Shown here: piece by piece, positions 1 through 7,387 of the stretch
Position numbering within the stretch: position 1 is the stretch's first letter
Layout: each line of letters starts with the position of its first letter
Assembly (NCBI GenBank): GCA_004552395.1
Contig: SFOK01000003.1
Span: 1-41,166, forward strand
Length of the DNA: 41,166 nt
Reading direction: 5' to 3'
Source: Bacteroidales bacterium
Lineage (GTDB): Bacteria > Bacteroidota > Bacteroidia > Bacteroidales > Muribaculaceae
Notes under the pieces: generated by a model
What the model was told of the DNA's origin: nothing
Databases searched by the model: none
What the model saw: the letters and a program-made list of their open reading frames with translations, nothing else
Translations under genes and position numbers: made by a program

Positions 1-9
1 AAGGGATAA

Positions 10-288
10 CCGGGACATGAGATATTGCCCTTCCACTGTAAAAAAATCCGTACACCTGAAATATTTTACAACTATCAATTAAGTAAATTTAATATGGATA
101 AAATTGATTATTGAAATCCTTCGGAATGGAACGCTTTCCCCTACAAGGATAAAGTCGTAAACCAAAAAATATACCAGGTGGCAGAATACCATAAAGTTGA
201 GAATCCCGACCTTAAGGAGATTTTAAGCCATTTCGATTTTGCCCAGGGAATCCTGACGATTTCGGGATCTATTAAGAGCCGGAAATAA
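10..288 (+). pseudogene. Short coding remnant with in-frame TGA
   Basis: The frame running from 10 to the TAA at 286-288 is open except for one TGA at 112-114; TAA at 7-9 closes it upstream. The segment after the stop reads like an ordinary protein C-terminus (for example EWNAFPYKDKVV and LKEILSHFDFAQGILTISG) and ends just before a good plus-strand terminator. An ATG at 94 lies only six codons before the TGA. Base composition is clearly more AT-rich than the rest of the window. I do not recognise the family. It could be the decayed tail of a gene that starts left of the window, or a small gene starting after the TGA without a usual start codon. Confidence 0.4.
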
Positions 289-321
289 CGCGCTTTAAGA
301 GCGTGTTTAAATCAGAATTCG

Positions 322-352
322 GAGCGTTTCCTTGCGGAGACGCTCTTTTTTT
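322..352 (+). terminator. Rho-independent terminator
   Basis: A 10-bp stem (322-331 with 336-345, one G-T wobble) with a 4-base loop TTGC is followed by seven T. The T run lies only on the plus strand, so it ends rightward transcription of the remnant at 10-288 rather than the leftward yicC operon. Confidence 0.8.
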
Positions 353-417
353 CGATCCCTGCATCTGTTTTGTAATATCCGATAAACCGCTTGTGGGGAG
401 GAGCCGAGATTGCTGTT

Positions 418-924
418 TCAGAGGCGTGAGTAGCGGATATTGTTGAGGGCGCGGAGCACATTGCAGAGTGCGCGCGACCAGTAGAGCTCGAAATTATAGC
501 GGCAGTCGGCGATGGCCTGCTGCGAGAGAGCGCCTTCGGATTCGCGCACCGTCACCATGAAATTGTAGAGGTCCTGATATATGTCGGCGAGATTCTCGCT
601 CACGGAAGCGGCGATCGGCGTGTCGCTGTACTTCATATCCTCCTCGAAAGTCTCCAGGTAAGTGTCTTCCTCGCCCATAAGAGCCGCAAGGGTGTTGCGC
701 GTGTGGGTGTACTGTTCCTCGGCCAGATGATCGCCCACAGTGTCGGAAAATTCGTAGGCCACCGGCGAGTCGGTGATGGAAATGTAAAGGCGGGGCAGGA
801 GTTTGAGCATCTGCTCCACAAAAGTCGCTCTCTCTTCGCCGGCACAGTTTTCGATTGCCTGACAATATTCGTTGGCCAGACCGATGAAGGCCACCGTGTT
901 CCGGCTCAAAGCTTCGTCACTCAT
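418..924 (-). CDS. DUF5063 domain-containing protein
   Basis: A 168-residue acidic soluble protein without signal peptide or membrane segment. The N-terminus (NTVAFIGLANEYCQAIE) and the spacing of hydrophobic positions match the small Bacteroidota DUF5063 family, whose function is unknown; recognition is from memory. It is the last gene of a leftward cluster: nadD ends 16 bp upstream, so the two are probably cotranscribed. A run of glutamates in the middle and a helical pattern throughout suggest an all-alpha fold. No catalytic motif is visible. Three ORFs overlapping it in other frames look like codon-bias shadows. Confidence 0.75.
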   Translation of the reverse strand: MSDEALSRNTVAFIGLANEYCQAIENCAGEERATFVEQMLKLLPRLYISITDSPVAYEFSDTVGDHLAEEQYTHTRNTLAALMGEEDTYLETFEEDMKYSDTPIAASVSENLADIYQDLYNFMVTVRESEGALSQQAIADCRYNFELYWSRALCNVLRALNNIRYSRL

Positions 925-940
925 AAGAATCAGCTATGGA

Positions 941-1624
941 TTAACGCCTGGCTGCAGGGCCGGCGGCCCCGTAGAGGCGGTTGGTTACTATATAATCATA
1001 GACAGATTGCGGCAGGAAATAGTTCATATCTAGGCCCAGGGCGAGCTGCTGCCGTATCCATGTGGAGGAGATCTCTATCACCGGCGCATCGGGCAGATAC
1101 TCCACATTATCAGGGAGTTGCGTTGGGTCAATGAAGAAACCCGGCCGGGGATATATAATCAGCCCGAACTGCCGGATTATCTCATCCGGATTGCGCCAAG
1201 AGCCGAAGATATGCCAGTTGTCCGATCCGATGACCAACTGGAACTGATGCTGCGGGAAGGACTCCCTCAGGCTGCAGAGCGTGCGATAAGTGAAGCTGGG
1301 ACGCGGGAGCGAGAACTCGAAGTCGGAGGCTCTGAGGCCCGGCACAGCGTCGCACACAAGCCTCACCATCGCCAGCCTCACATCGTCGGGAAGAAGACCT
1401 AACGAAGGCTTGAGCGGGTTCTGCGGCGAGACGAGCATCCACACCTCGTCGATGCCGCCGACACACTGAGCCATATACGACGCCAGCGCCGCATGGCCTG
1501 TGTGCACAGGGTTGAAACTGCCGGAAAAAACTGCTATTCTCACTTTGCCGTCTGGGTTTGGGAAGGGGAGAGCTGTCCGCTGCGGGAGCATCCTCAGATG
1601 CTTATTAATCAGCTGCTTAATCAA
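941..1624 (-). CDS. nadD: Nicotinate-nucleotide adenylyltransferase
   Basis: Transfers AMP from ATP to nicotinate mononucleotide to give deamido-NAD, a cytoplasmic step shared by de novo and salvage NAD synthesis. The nucleotidyltransferase signature GSFNPVHTGH is at residues 35-44 and the C-terminal ISSTWIR motif is present near residue 187. The longest frame has about 28 residues before the conserved core start (VRIAVFSGSFNP). This extension (MIKQLINKHL...) is encoded by degenerate 15-bp repeats that begin inside the end of gmk, so the real start may be the ATG at 1591 or the GTG at 1543. It lies 26 bp after gmk and 16 bp before the DUF5063 gene. Confidence 0.93.
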   Translation of the reverse strand: MIKQLINKHLRMLPQRTALPFPNPDGKVRIAVFSGSFNPVHTGHAALASYMAQCVGGIDEVWMLVSPQNPLKPSLGLLPDDVRLAMVRLVCDAVPGLRASDFEFSLPRPSFTYRTLCSLRESFPQHQFQLVIGSDNWHIFGSWRNPDEIIRQFGLIIYPRPGFFIDPTQLPDNVEYLPDAPVIEISSTWIRQQLALGLDMNYFLPQSVYDYIVTNRLYGAAGPAARR

Positions 1625-1663
1625 CTGCCTATTAAACGTCTGCCTATGAATCAGCTGTTTATG
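1607..1663. repeat. Degenerate 15-bp tandem repeat at the gmk/nadD junction
   Basis: Three adjacent 15-bp units (1619-1633, 1634-1648, 1649-1663) preceded by a 12-bp partial unit (1607-1618). They share the pattern AATCAnCTGCCTATn with several changes. The repeats cover the last codons and stop of gmk, the gmk-nadD gap and the first codons of the longest nadD frame. Confidence 0.6.
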
Positions 1664-2226
1664 AATTGGAGTATGAGGCGGCGCACCTCGGTCACAGCCT
1701 CATGCAGCGAGTCGTTGACAACACAGGCATCGAACTGCGGGGCGAACGTCATCTCGTAGTCAGCCTTGGCCAGACGCTCGGCGATCTTATCCTCCGAGTC
1801 CGTGGCCCGTCCGCGCAGACGCGCCTCGAGCGCCTCGATGTCCGGCGGCATGATGAAGATCGATAGCGCCTCGCGGCCGAACTTCTTCTTGATGTTGACG
1901 CCGCCCTTCACATCCACATCCATGATCAGGTTGTGGCCCGAGCCGGTGACGCGTTCCACCTCCGAATAGAGTGTGCCGTAGCAAGTGCCCGCATACACCT
2001 CCTCATATTCCACGAAATCGCCGCTCTCCACTCTGAGGCGGAACTCTTCCGGAGTGAGAAAATAGTATTCGCGGCCGTTCTGCTCCTGACCGCGCGGGGC
2101 GCGCGAGGTGGCCGATATGGAGAACTGAAGCCGGAGCCCCGGGTCGCCGATCAGAGCGTTGATGATAGTGGATTTGCCCGAGCCCGAGGGCGCCGAGAGG
2201 ATTATGATCTTGCCTTTGCGGTCCAT
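1651..2226 (-). CDS. gmk: Guanylate kinase
   Basis: Phosphorylates GMP to GDP with ATP, an essential purine nucleotide step in the cytoplasm. The P-loop APSGSGKS is at residues 12-19. GMP-binding elements follow (SATSRAPRGQEQNGREYYF, then the FVEYEEVYAGTCYGT segment), and the lid region has an RLRGRATDSEDKIAERL sequence. Length 191 is normal for the family. It sits 28 bp after yicC and 26 bp before nadD, an order I know from other Bacteroidales. No frame problem is seen. Confidence 0.97.
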   Translation of the reverse strand: MDRKGKIIILSAPSGSGKSTIINALIGDPGLRLQFSISATSRAPRGQEQNGREYYFLTPEEFRLRVESGDFVEYEEVYAGTCYGTLYSEVERVTGSGHNLIMDVDVKGGVNIKKKFGREALSIFIMPPDIEALEARLRGRATDSEDKIAERLAKADYEMTFAPQFDACVVNDSLHEAVTEVRRLILQFINS

Positions 2227-2254
2227 AGTCGGTAAGTCTTTTTAACGGTGTGGG

Positions 2255-3127
2255 TCAGAGCACATTGAGCACCTGCTCCTTGATCTGCTCGAGCTCATCC
2301 TTCATCATCACCACGATGCGCTGCATATCGGCGTTGTTGGATTTGGAGCCGAGAGTGTTGATTTCGCGTCCCATCTCCTGGGCTATGAAGCCGAGTTTCT
2401 TGCCCTGTGACTCCTCGGCTCCCATGGTCTCCATGAAGTAGTTGAGGTGGGCGCGCAGACGCGTTTTCTCCTCGGTGACATCGAGCTTTTCTATGTAGAA
2501 TATGAGCTCCTGCTCGAGCAGACCGCGGTCATACTCCACGCCGCTGAGCTTGGCGAGCTCCTCCTCGAGACGGGTGCGGATCTTGCCCACACGCTCCTCC
2601 TCGAAAGGTGTCACCTGCTCGAGCAGCTCCGATATGTTGCGGATCTTCTCGGAGAAGAAACGCTCCAGTTTCGCGCCCTCCTGGCGACGGAACTCCCGCA
2701 GGCGGCTTATAGCCTCGGCCAGAGCGCGGAAGCAGGCCAGCGAGTCCTCCTCGGTGAGGTCGGGGAGCTGCGAGTGAAGCGCCTCGGGCATGCGCAGCAG
2801 AGTGGCGTACCAGTCCTGAGGCCAGGCTATTTCAAGTTCAGTGGCCATTTTCTGGAGCTGCTTCTTGTACTCCATGACTACCGGGACGTTGATGCTCGTG
2901 TTCACGTCGCCCTTCAGATCCTCCACATTCATGGAAGCGTCCACTTTGCCGCGGCCCAGACCCGACGCGATTTCGTTGCGCATACGGATCTCGATCTCGC
3001 GGAAATACTGCGGAAGTTTCATGGAAAGGTCGAGCTGTTTGCTGTTGAGCGATTTGAGCTCTATGGTAATCTTTTTTCGGGCCGTGACTTCGACACCGCG
3101 CCCGAAACCTGTCATCGACAATATCAT
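2255..3127 (-). CDS. yicC: YicC/YloC family endoribonuclease
   Basis: 290 residues starting with the family hallmark MILSMTGFGRG; the C-terminal DUF1732 part contains EEKTRLRAHLNYF and KLGFIAQEMGREINTLGSK. Members of the family are endoribonucleases linked to small-RNA turnover in Escherichia coli. That function is family knowledge and nothing here proves it for this protein. It is the first gene of the leftward cluster with gmk and nadD, the usual yicC-gmk neighbourhood. A consensus-like promoter lies about 190 bp upstream on the same strand (3322-3352), leaving a long untranslated leader. Confidence 0.93.
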   Translation of the reverse strand: MILSMTGFGRGVEVTARKKITIELKSLNSKQLDLSMKLPQYFREIEIRMRNEIASGLGRGKVDASMNVEDLKGDVNTSINVPVVMEYKKQLQKMATELEIAWPQDWYATLLRMPEALHSQLPDLTEEDSLACFRALAEAISRLREFRRQEGAKLERFFSEKIRNISELLEQVTPFEEERVGKIRTRLEEELAKLSGVEYDRGLLEQELIFYIEKLDVTEEKTRLRAHLNYFMETMGAEESQGKKLGFIAQEMGREINTLGSKSNNADMQRIVVMMKDELEQIKEQVLNVL

Positions 3128-3321
3128 GATCTCAGAAAATAGTTATGTCAGCTTTAACAGTAAGTCAATCAACCGCTTAAGAAATCCCCGGAGACTTATG
3201 AGCGCTTTTCCGTAGCTTTAGTTCAGGAGTGCAGCCGGGCCGAGCTCCTTCCCCCGAGAAAACCGACGCAAAATCCGGCGGGAATTTCTGTAAGCTGATT
3301 TCTTCGGCTTACTTATTACCG

Positions 3322-3352
3322 CAAAATTAACAATTTTTCGCGAGACGGGCAA
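3322..3352 (-). promoter_or_regulatory. Putative promoter for the yicC operon
   Basis: Read on the minus strand, TAATTTTG (3322-3329) fits the Bacteroidota -7 box TAnnTTTG. A TTG (3350-3352) lies 20 bp further upstream where TTTG is expected. Transcription would start near 3315, giving a leader of roughly 190 bases before the yicC ATG. Confidence 0.5.
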
Positions 3353-3435
3353 GGCGTCCGGCCCTGTCGGATATGTTGTATAACCTATTTTCGGTTTTTT
3401 TGCCCGCAAGAGTTCATAATCTCGCAGAAAATATC

Positions 3436-3443
3436 TAACTTTG
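3436..3443 (+). promoter_or_regulatory. Putative -7 box for the phosphohexomutase gene
   Basis: TAACTTTG matches TAnnTTTG exactly; no good -33 TTTG lies at the expected spacing. Transcription from here would start near 3450. That supports the ATG at 3576 over the in-frame start at 3441, which lies inside the box. Together with the minus-strand box at 3322-3329 it makes 3315-3450 a divergent promoter region. The 448-bp gap 3128-3575 shows no convincing gene. Confidence 0.45.
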
Positions 3444-3575
3444 GCGAGAAGTTTTGTGTTATACCTATGCGTGAGGATGGCTTCCGGCGAGTTGCCTCCC
3501 GTGCTGCGGTGCATCCGCTTTCCGCGACCTGTCAAGAAAAACATTCATATAACCCTTACAAGATATTTAGAAACC

Positions 3576-5327
3576 ATGAGCAACGACGATTTATTGAGAA
3601 CCGTTACAGAGAAAGCCCGCAAATGGCTCGATAAAAAATACGACGAGGAAACCCGCAAGGAAGTGCAGGCCATGCTCGACGCCGACGACAAAACCCCTCT
3701 GATCGAGGCCTTCTACAAGGACCTTGAGTTCGGTACAGGCGGTCTGCGCGGCATTATGGGAGCCGGCACCAACCGCATGAACATATACACCGTAGGCGCT
3801 GCCACACAGGGCCTGGCCAATTATCTCAACGATGTGTTCAAGGACCTGCCGCAGATCAGCGTCTGCGTGGGCCACGACGTGCGCAACAACTCACGCAAGT
3901 TTGCCGAGCTCGCCGCCGACATCTTCTCGGCCAACGGCATCAAAGTTTACCTCTTCGACGCCTGCCGTCCCACTCCCGAGATCTCCTACGGCATCCGTCA
4001 CCTCGGCTGCCAGAGCGGTGTAGTGGTCACTGCAAGCCACAATCCCAAGGAATACAACGGCTACAAGGCATACTGGAGCGACGGCGCGCAGATGATCGCG
4101 CCCCACGACGTGAAGACCATCGAATATGTCAACGCCATCACCGATGTGGACCAGATCAAGTTTACTCCCAACAAGGAGCTTATCCAGATCATCGGTCCCG
4201 ATGTGGACAACGATTACCTCAACGATGTGAAGAAACTTTCGCTCAGCCCCGAGGCTATCGCCCGCCACAAGGACATGAAGATTGTCTACACCCCGATCCA
4301 CGGCACCGGCTCCATGCTCATATACGACTCGCTGGCCCGCTGGGGATTCACCAATGTGATCCATGTGCCCGAGCAGGATGTGCAGGACGGCAACTTCCCC
4401 ACCGTGGTGTCGCCTAACCCCGAGAACCCCGAGGCCATGTCCATGGCTATCGCCAAGGCACGCGAGACAGGCGCATCCATCGTGGTGGCTTCCGACCCCG
4501 ACGCCGACCGTATCGGTCTCGTTGTACGCGACAAGGAGGGCAACTATCAGCTCGTCAACGGCAACCAGATCGTGATGATCTTCATCTACTATCTGATCAC
4601 CCGCAATGTAGAGCTCAACCGTCTCAACGGCACCGAATATGTGGTGAAGACCATCGTCACCTCGGAAGCCATCAGGCGTATCGCCGAGCCCAATCATGTG
4701 ACGCTCTTCGACTGCTACACGGGCTTCAAATGGATTGCCAACGTGATGCGCGATCATGAAACCACAGCCCGCTATCTGGGCGGCGGCGAGGAGAGCTACG
4801 GCTTCCTGGCCGAGGATTTCGTGCGCGACAAAGACGCAGTCTCGGCTATCTCCCTGATGTGCGAGATCGCTGCCTGGGCTGCCGATCAGGGTCTCAACCT
4901 CTATGAGCTCCTTATCGACATCTACGACAAATACGGCTTCTCACGCGAGCGCGGCGTAAGTGTGGTGCGTCCCGGCAAGACCGGCGCCGAGGAGATCGTG
5001 GCCATGATGAAGAATTTCCGCGAGAACCCGCCCAAGACTCTGGCCGGCTCACCCGTCACCCTGATAAAGGATTATGCCGACCTGAACATGCGCAATCTCA
5101 AGACCGGCGGAGTGCTCAAACTCGACTTCCCCGCCACAAGCAATGTGCTCCAGTTCTTCACCGAAGCCGGCGACAAGGTCTCTATCCGTCCCTCGGGCAC
5201 GGAACCCAAGATCAAGTTCTACGTGGAGGTGCGTGAGGATATGGCCGACAAGAAAGATTATGAGGCCATTGTACGCAAAGCCGACGCACACATAGATCAG
5301 CTGCTTGCCGATCTCGGTGTGAAATAA
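3576..5327 (+). CDS. Phospho-sugar mutase (phosphoglucomutase/phosphomannomutase)
   Basis: Interconverts the 1- and 6-phosphates of glucose or mannose through a phosphoserine enzyme, feeding glycogen, cell-envelope and nucleotide-sugar synthesis. All four active-site elements are visible: TASHNPKEYNGYK with catalytic Ser154, the metal site DPDADR at 307-312, the sugar-specificity loop GGGEESYG at 402-409, and the phosphate-binding RPSGTEPK at 538-545. With the ATG at 3576 it has 583 residues, normal for the long Firmicutes/Bacteroidota type. An in-frame extension back to 3441 has no family support. It is probably transcribed alone. Confidence 0.95.
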   Translation: MSNDDLLRTVTEKARKWLDKKYDEETRKEVQAMLDADDKTPLIEAFYKDLEFGTGGLRGIMGAGTNRMNIYTVGAATQGLANYLNDVFKDLPQISVCVGHDVRNNSRKFAELAADIFSANGIKVYLFDACRPTPEISYGIRHLGCQSGVVVTASHNPKEYNGYKAYWSDGAQMIAPHDVKTIEYVNAITDVDQIKFTPNKELIQIIGPDVDNDYLNDVKKLSLSPEAIARHKDMKIVYTPIHGTGSMLIYDSLARWGFTNVIHVPEQDVQDGNFPTVVSPNPENPEAMSMAIAKARETGASIVVASDPDADRIGLVVRDKEGNYQLVNGNQIVMIFIYYLITRNVELNRLNGTEYVVKTIVTSEAIRRIAEPNHVTLFDCYTGFKWIANVMRDHETTARYLGGGEESYGFLAEDFVRDKDAVSAISLMCEIAAWAADQGLNLYELLIDIYDKYGFSRERGVSVVRPGKTGAEEIVAMMKNFRENPPKTLAGSPVTLIKDYADLNMRNLKTGGVLKLDFPATSNVLQFFTEAGDKVSIRPSGTEPKIKFYVEVREDMADKKDYEAIVRKADAHIDQLLADLGVK

Positions 5328-5350
5328 TCCGCAGAAACCAACTTAAAAGG

Positions 5351-5386
5351 GAGGGGGAGCCCAGATGCTGATCCAGGCTTCCCCTC
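5351..5386 (+). terminator. Purine-rich hairpin after the phosphohexomutase gene
   Basis: An 11-bp stem (5351-5361 with 5376-5386, one G-T wobble) sits 23 bp after the stop codon. There is no T run behind it. The same purine strand could instead pair with the pyrimidine tract at about 5389-5402. Best read as a transcript 3' structure, with termination unproven. Confidence 0.45.
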
Positions 5387-5473
5387 ATCTTCCCCCCTCC
5401 TTCGGATAAAAGGTGCGGGGTATAGTCAATCCGCTCTGTTTGGCGGCAAAGTAATTACAACCAGCTTCCGACC

Positions 5474-6217
5474 GTGCTGTTCTTCAATAAGTCGAAATCG
5501 CTCCCGAGGCTCTTCTACACCACAGATCTGCACAGCCACGTCTGTCCCGGTATCGACGACGGCTCGCCCAACCGCGAGCGGTCCGTGATCCTGGTGCGCG
5601 GCATGTGGGAGCTGGGTTTCAGAAGGATGATTGTGACGCCGCACGTCACCGACGAGATATTTCCGAATACTCCCGACATACTCTCGAGCTCCTATTACAG
5701 GCTCACCGATGCTGTGGAGGCCGCCGGAATACCCATGGAATTCAAATATTCCGCGGAATTCCGCATGGACGATCTCTTCAACGACCTGCTCCGCGCCAAC
5801 CTCGTGCGCCCGCTGCCGGGCGGCAAGTATATTCTTGTGGAGTGCGGATGGCTGCAGCCCCCGCTGTACCTCAGTGAGCTTATCTACACGCTGCGCAACG
5901 ACTACGGATGGATACCTATCCTGGCCCACCCGGAGCGCTACCCCTATTATCAGCGCAACACGGACCGCTATCTGCAGCTCCACGAAGCCGGCATGCTCTT
6001 CCAGGTCAACCTTCTCTCGCTTGCCGGTCACTACGACAGCGCCTGCAAGAAGGCGGCCGAATGGCTCCTCGAGAACAATCTGGTGAGCTTTGTGGGCAGC
6101 GACCTGCACCGCTCTTCGCATCTCGACTCCATACGCCGCTACCTCACCTCGCGCGACTACCGCAAGCTCGAAGACAAAGCCGACCTTATCCTCAACGACA
6201 CAGCCTTCGAATTCTGA
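5474..6217 (+). CDS. CpsB/CapC (YwqE)-type PHP-domain tyrosine phosphatase
   Basis: 247 residues of the PHP metallophosphatase fold. The metal ligands are visible: DLHSHVCPGIDDG (18-30), TPHVTDEIF, HPERYPYY and GSDLHRSSH. Characterised relatives (CpsB, YwqE) remove phosphate from tyrosine on capsule-chain-length kinases and their substrates. The longest frame starts with GTG at 5474; no upstream in-frame ATG exists. No polysaccharide kinase or transporter lies nearby, so the partner must be elsewhere or the target is different. Gap to the upstream gene is 146 bp. Confidence in the fold is high, in the substrate low. Confidence 0.85.
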   Translation: MLFFNKSKSLPRLFYTTDLHSHVCPGIDDGSPNRERSVILVRGMWELGFRRMIVTPHVTDEIFPNTPDILSSSYYRLTDAVEAAGIPMEFKYSAEFRMDDLFNDLLRANLVRPLPGGKYILVECGWLQPPLYLSELIYTLRNDYGWIPILAHPERYPYYQRNTDRYLQLHEAGMLFQVNLLSLAGHYDSACKKAAEWLLENNLVSFVGSDLHRSSHLDSIRRYLTSRDYRKLEDKADLILNDTAFEF

Positions 6218-6240
6218 AGCGGGGCAGCAGGTTATTCCTT

Positions 6241-6308
6241 CCGCAAAATCCAACTACAGCGCCGCAGACTGCCTTTCAGGGCACGATGCGGTGCTGTTTG
6301 TTTTGCGG
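6241..6308. terminator. Long hairpin between converging genes
   Basis: Nested pairing: 6241-6248 with 6301-6308 (8 bp), 6256-6266 with 6287-6297 (11 bp with one wobble), and an inner TGCC/GGCA. It fills nearly the whole space between the CpsB-like gene ending at 6217 and dtd ending at 6312. A bidirectional terminator is likely; classical T runs are weak (TTTGTTTT on the plus side). Confidence 0.5.
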
Positions 6309-6311
6309 TGT

Positions 6312-6761
6312 CTATTTGTTGTGTGAGTCGACAATGATCGTCACCGGCCCGTCGTTGATGAGCTCCACAGCCATGTCGGCGCCGAAGACACCCTTGCGAA
6401 CTTCGCGTCCCACAAGCCGCTCCACCTCCCGCGAATAGAGATCGTAGAGATGTGTGGCAAGCTCGTGGCCGGCCGCGTCGATATAGCTCGGACGGTTACC
6501 CTTGCGTGTGGAGGCCATCAGTGTGAACTGACTCACGGAGAGCACCTCGCCTTCGGCATCCACGACCGAACGGTTCATCACGCCCGCCTCGTCGGGGAAT
6601 ATGCGCATGGCAGCTGTCTTGGCCGCTAAATAGACGGCGTCGGCCTCGGTGTCGTCGCGGGCCACTCCCACGAGCACCATCAGCCCCTTGCCGATCCCGC
6701 TTATCTTCTCGCCCCCGATGCTAACCGAGGCGTGTTTCACTCTTTGAATCACTATTTTCAT
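6312..6761 (-). CDS. dtd: D-aminoacyl-tRNA deacylase
   Basis: Hydrolyses D-amino acids (and misloaded glycine) from tRNA, a proofreading function in the cytoplasm. From the ATG at 6761 it encodes 149 residues beginning MKIVIQRVKHASVSIGG, the normal start and length. The catalytic-site signatures SQFTL and the C-terminal NDGPVT (the Gly-cis-Pro motif) are present. The open frame extends 21 codons further upstream, but that part is not conserved in the family. It faces the CpsB-like gene tail to tail and runs divergently from the thioesterase gene. Confidence 0.95.
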   Translation of the reverse strand: MKIVIQRVKHASVSIGGEKISGIGKGLMVLVGVARDDTEADAVYLAAKTAAMRIFPDEAGVMNRSVVDAEGEVLSVSQFTLMASTRKGNRPSYIDAAGHELATHLYDLYSREVERLVGREVRKGVFGADMAVELINDGPVTIIVDSHNK

Positions 6762-6900
6762 GTCTTTGTCTGCTGTTTTCGGGCTGTCCAAACGGCCTCC
6801 CCTGTTAAGGATCGGGCAAGTCAAAGCCCGGTTCGATTAGGAAGTAGGTGCCCTGGGTGCCCTTCTCGAATAAGAAACGGACGGATACATGCTCTTATTC

Positions 6901-6931
6901 TTTGCTATTCCCGCCAATTTTAGTAACTTTG
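6901..6931 (+). promoter_or_regulatory. Consensus Bacteroidota promoter (thioesterase-dprA)
   Basis: TTTG at 6901-6904, a 19-bp spacer, then TAACTTTG at 6924-6931: a full match to the Bacteroidota sigma-ABfr consensus. Transcription should start near 6937, about 35 bases before the ATG at 6971. This argues against the longer in-frame start at 6848. Confidence 0.8.
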
Positions 6932-6970
6932 CATCCCGTCGGGGCCCCGACAGCTCCCGCCTCTTCTGTT

Positions 6971-7387
6971 ATGCCAATCCTCAGCGATAACAAACGATAC
7001 ACCTACGCGCTCGAAATGAATGTGCGCGACTATGAGCTCGACGCCGAACAGATCGTCAACAACGCCAATTATCTCCACTACATGGAGCATACGCGCCACT
7101 CTTTCTGCGCCGAAGCCGGACTCTCTTTTGCCGAGATGCGAATGAGAGGTCTTGACCCCGTGGTGCGCAAGGTCGAAGTGGAATATATCAATTCACTCCG
7201 TTCGGGCGACCATTTCCTCTCCTGTCTCAAACTTGAACGCAAGGGCGCCCGATTCATCTTCCGCCAGGATATCCTCTTCCCCACAGGCGAATACGCCGCC
7301 CGCGGCATGATCACGGTGGTCTGCCTCAAGGACGGCAAACTCACCCGCGGCAATGAACTCGCCGCTCTCTTCAAAGATTATATCTGA
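6971..7387 (+). CDS. Acyl-CoA thioesterase, 4HBT hotdog family
   Basis: 138 residues with the hotdog thioesterase pattern YELDAEQIVNNANYLHYMEH, comparable to the D-x-x-x-H-V-N-N-x-x-Y motif of YbgC/FadM-like enzymes; the usual His before VNN is replaced by Ile here. These enzymes hydrolyse acyl-CoA or similar thioesters in the cytoplasm; the substrate cannot be read from sequence. The start at 6971 follows a consensus promoter by about 35 bases. Its TGA overlaps the ATG of dprA by one base (TGATG), which implies translational coupling. Confidence 0.85.
   Translation: MPILSDNKRYTYALEMNVRDYELDAEQIVNNANYLHYMEHTRHSFCAEAGLSFAEMRMRGLDPVVRKVEVEYINSLRSGDHFLSCLKLERKGARFIFRQDILFPTGEYAARGMITVVCLKDGKLTRGNELAALFKDYI

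Noticed and set aside
3218..3544. 108-residue minus-strand frame in the divergent gap
   Set aside because: Covers both predicted promoters, has no recognisable family and no promoter of its own.
3441..3575. N-terminal extension of the phosphohexomutase
   Set aside because: It starts inside the -7 box and precedes the normal family start at 3576.
3891..4757. 288-residue minus-strand frame rich in His, Val and Asp
   Set aside because: Antisense to the phosphohexomutase core; a shadow frame.
6762..6824. N-terminal extension of dtd
   Set aside because: The 21 extra residues precede the invariant MK(I/A)(V/L)IQRV start of the family and are not conserved.
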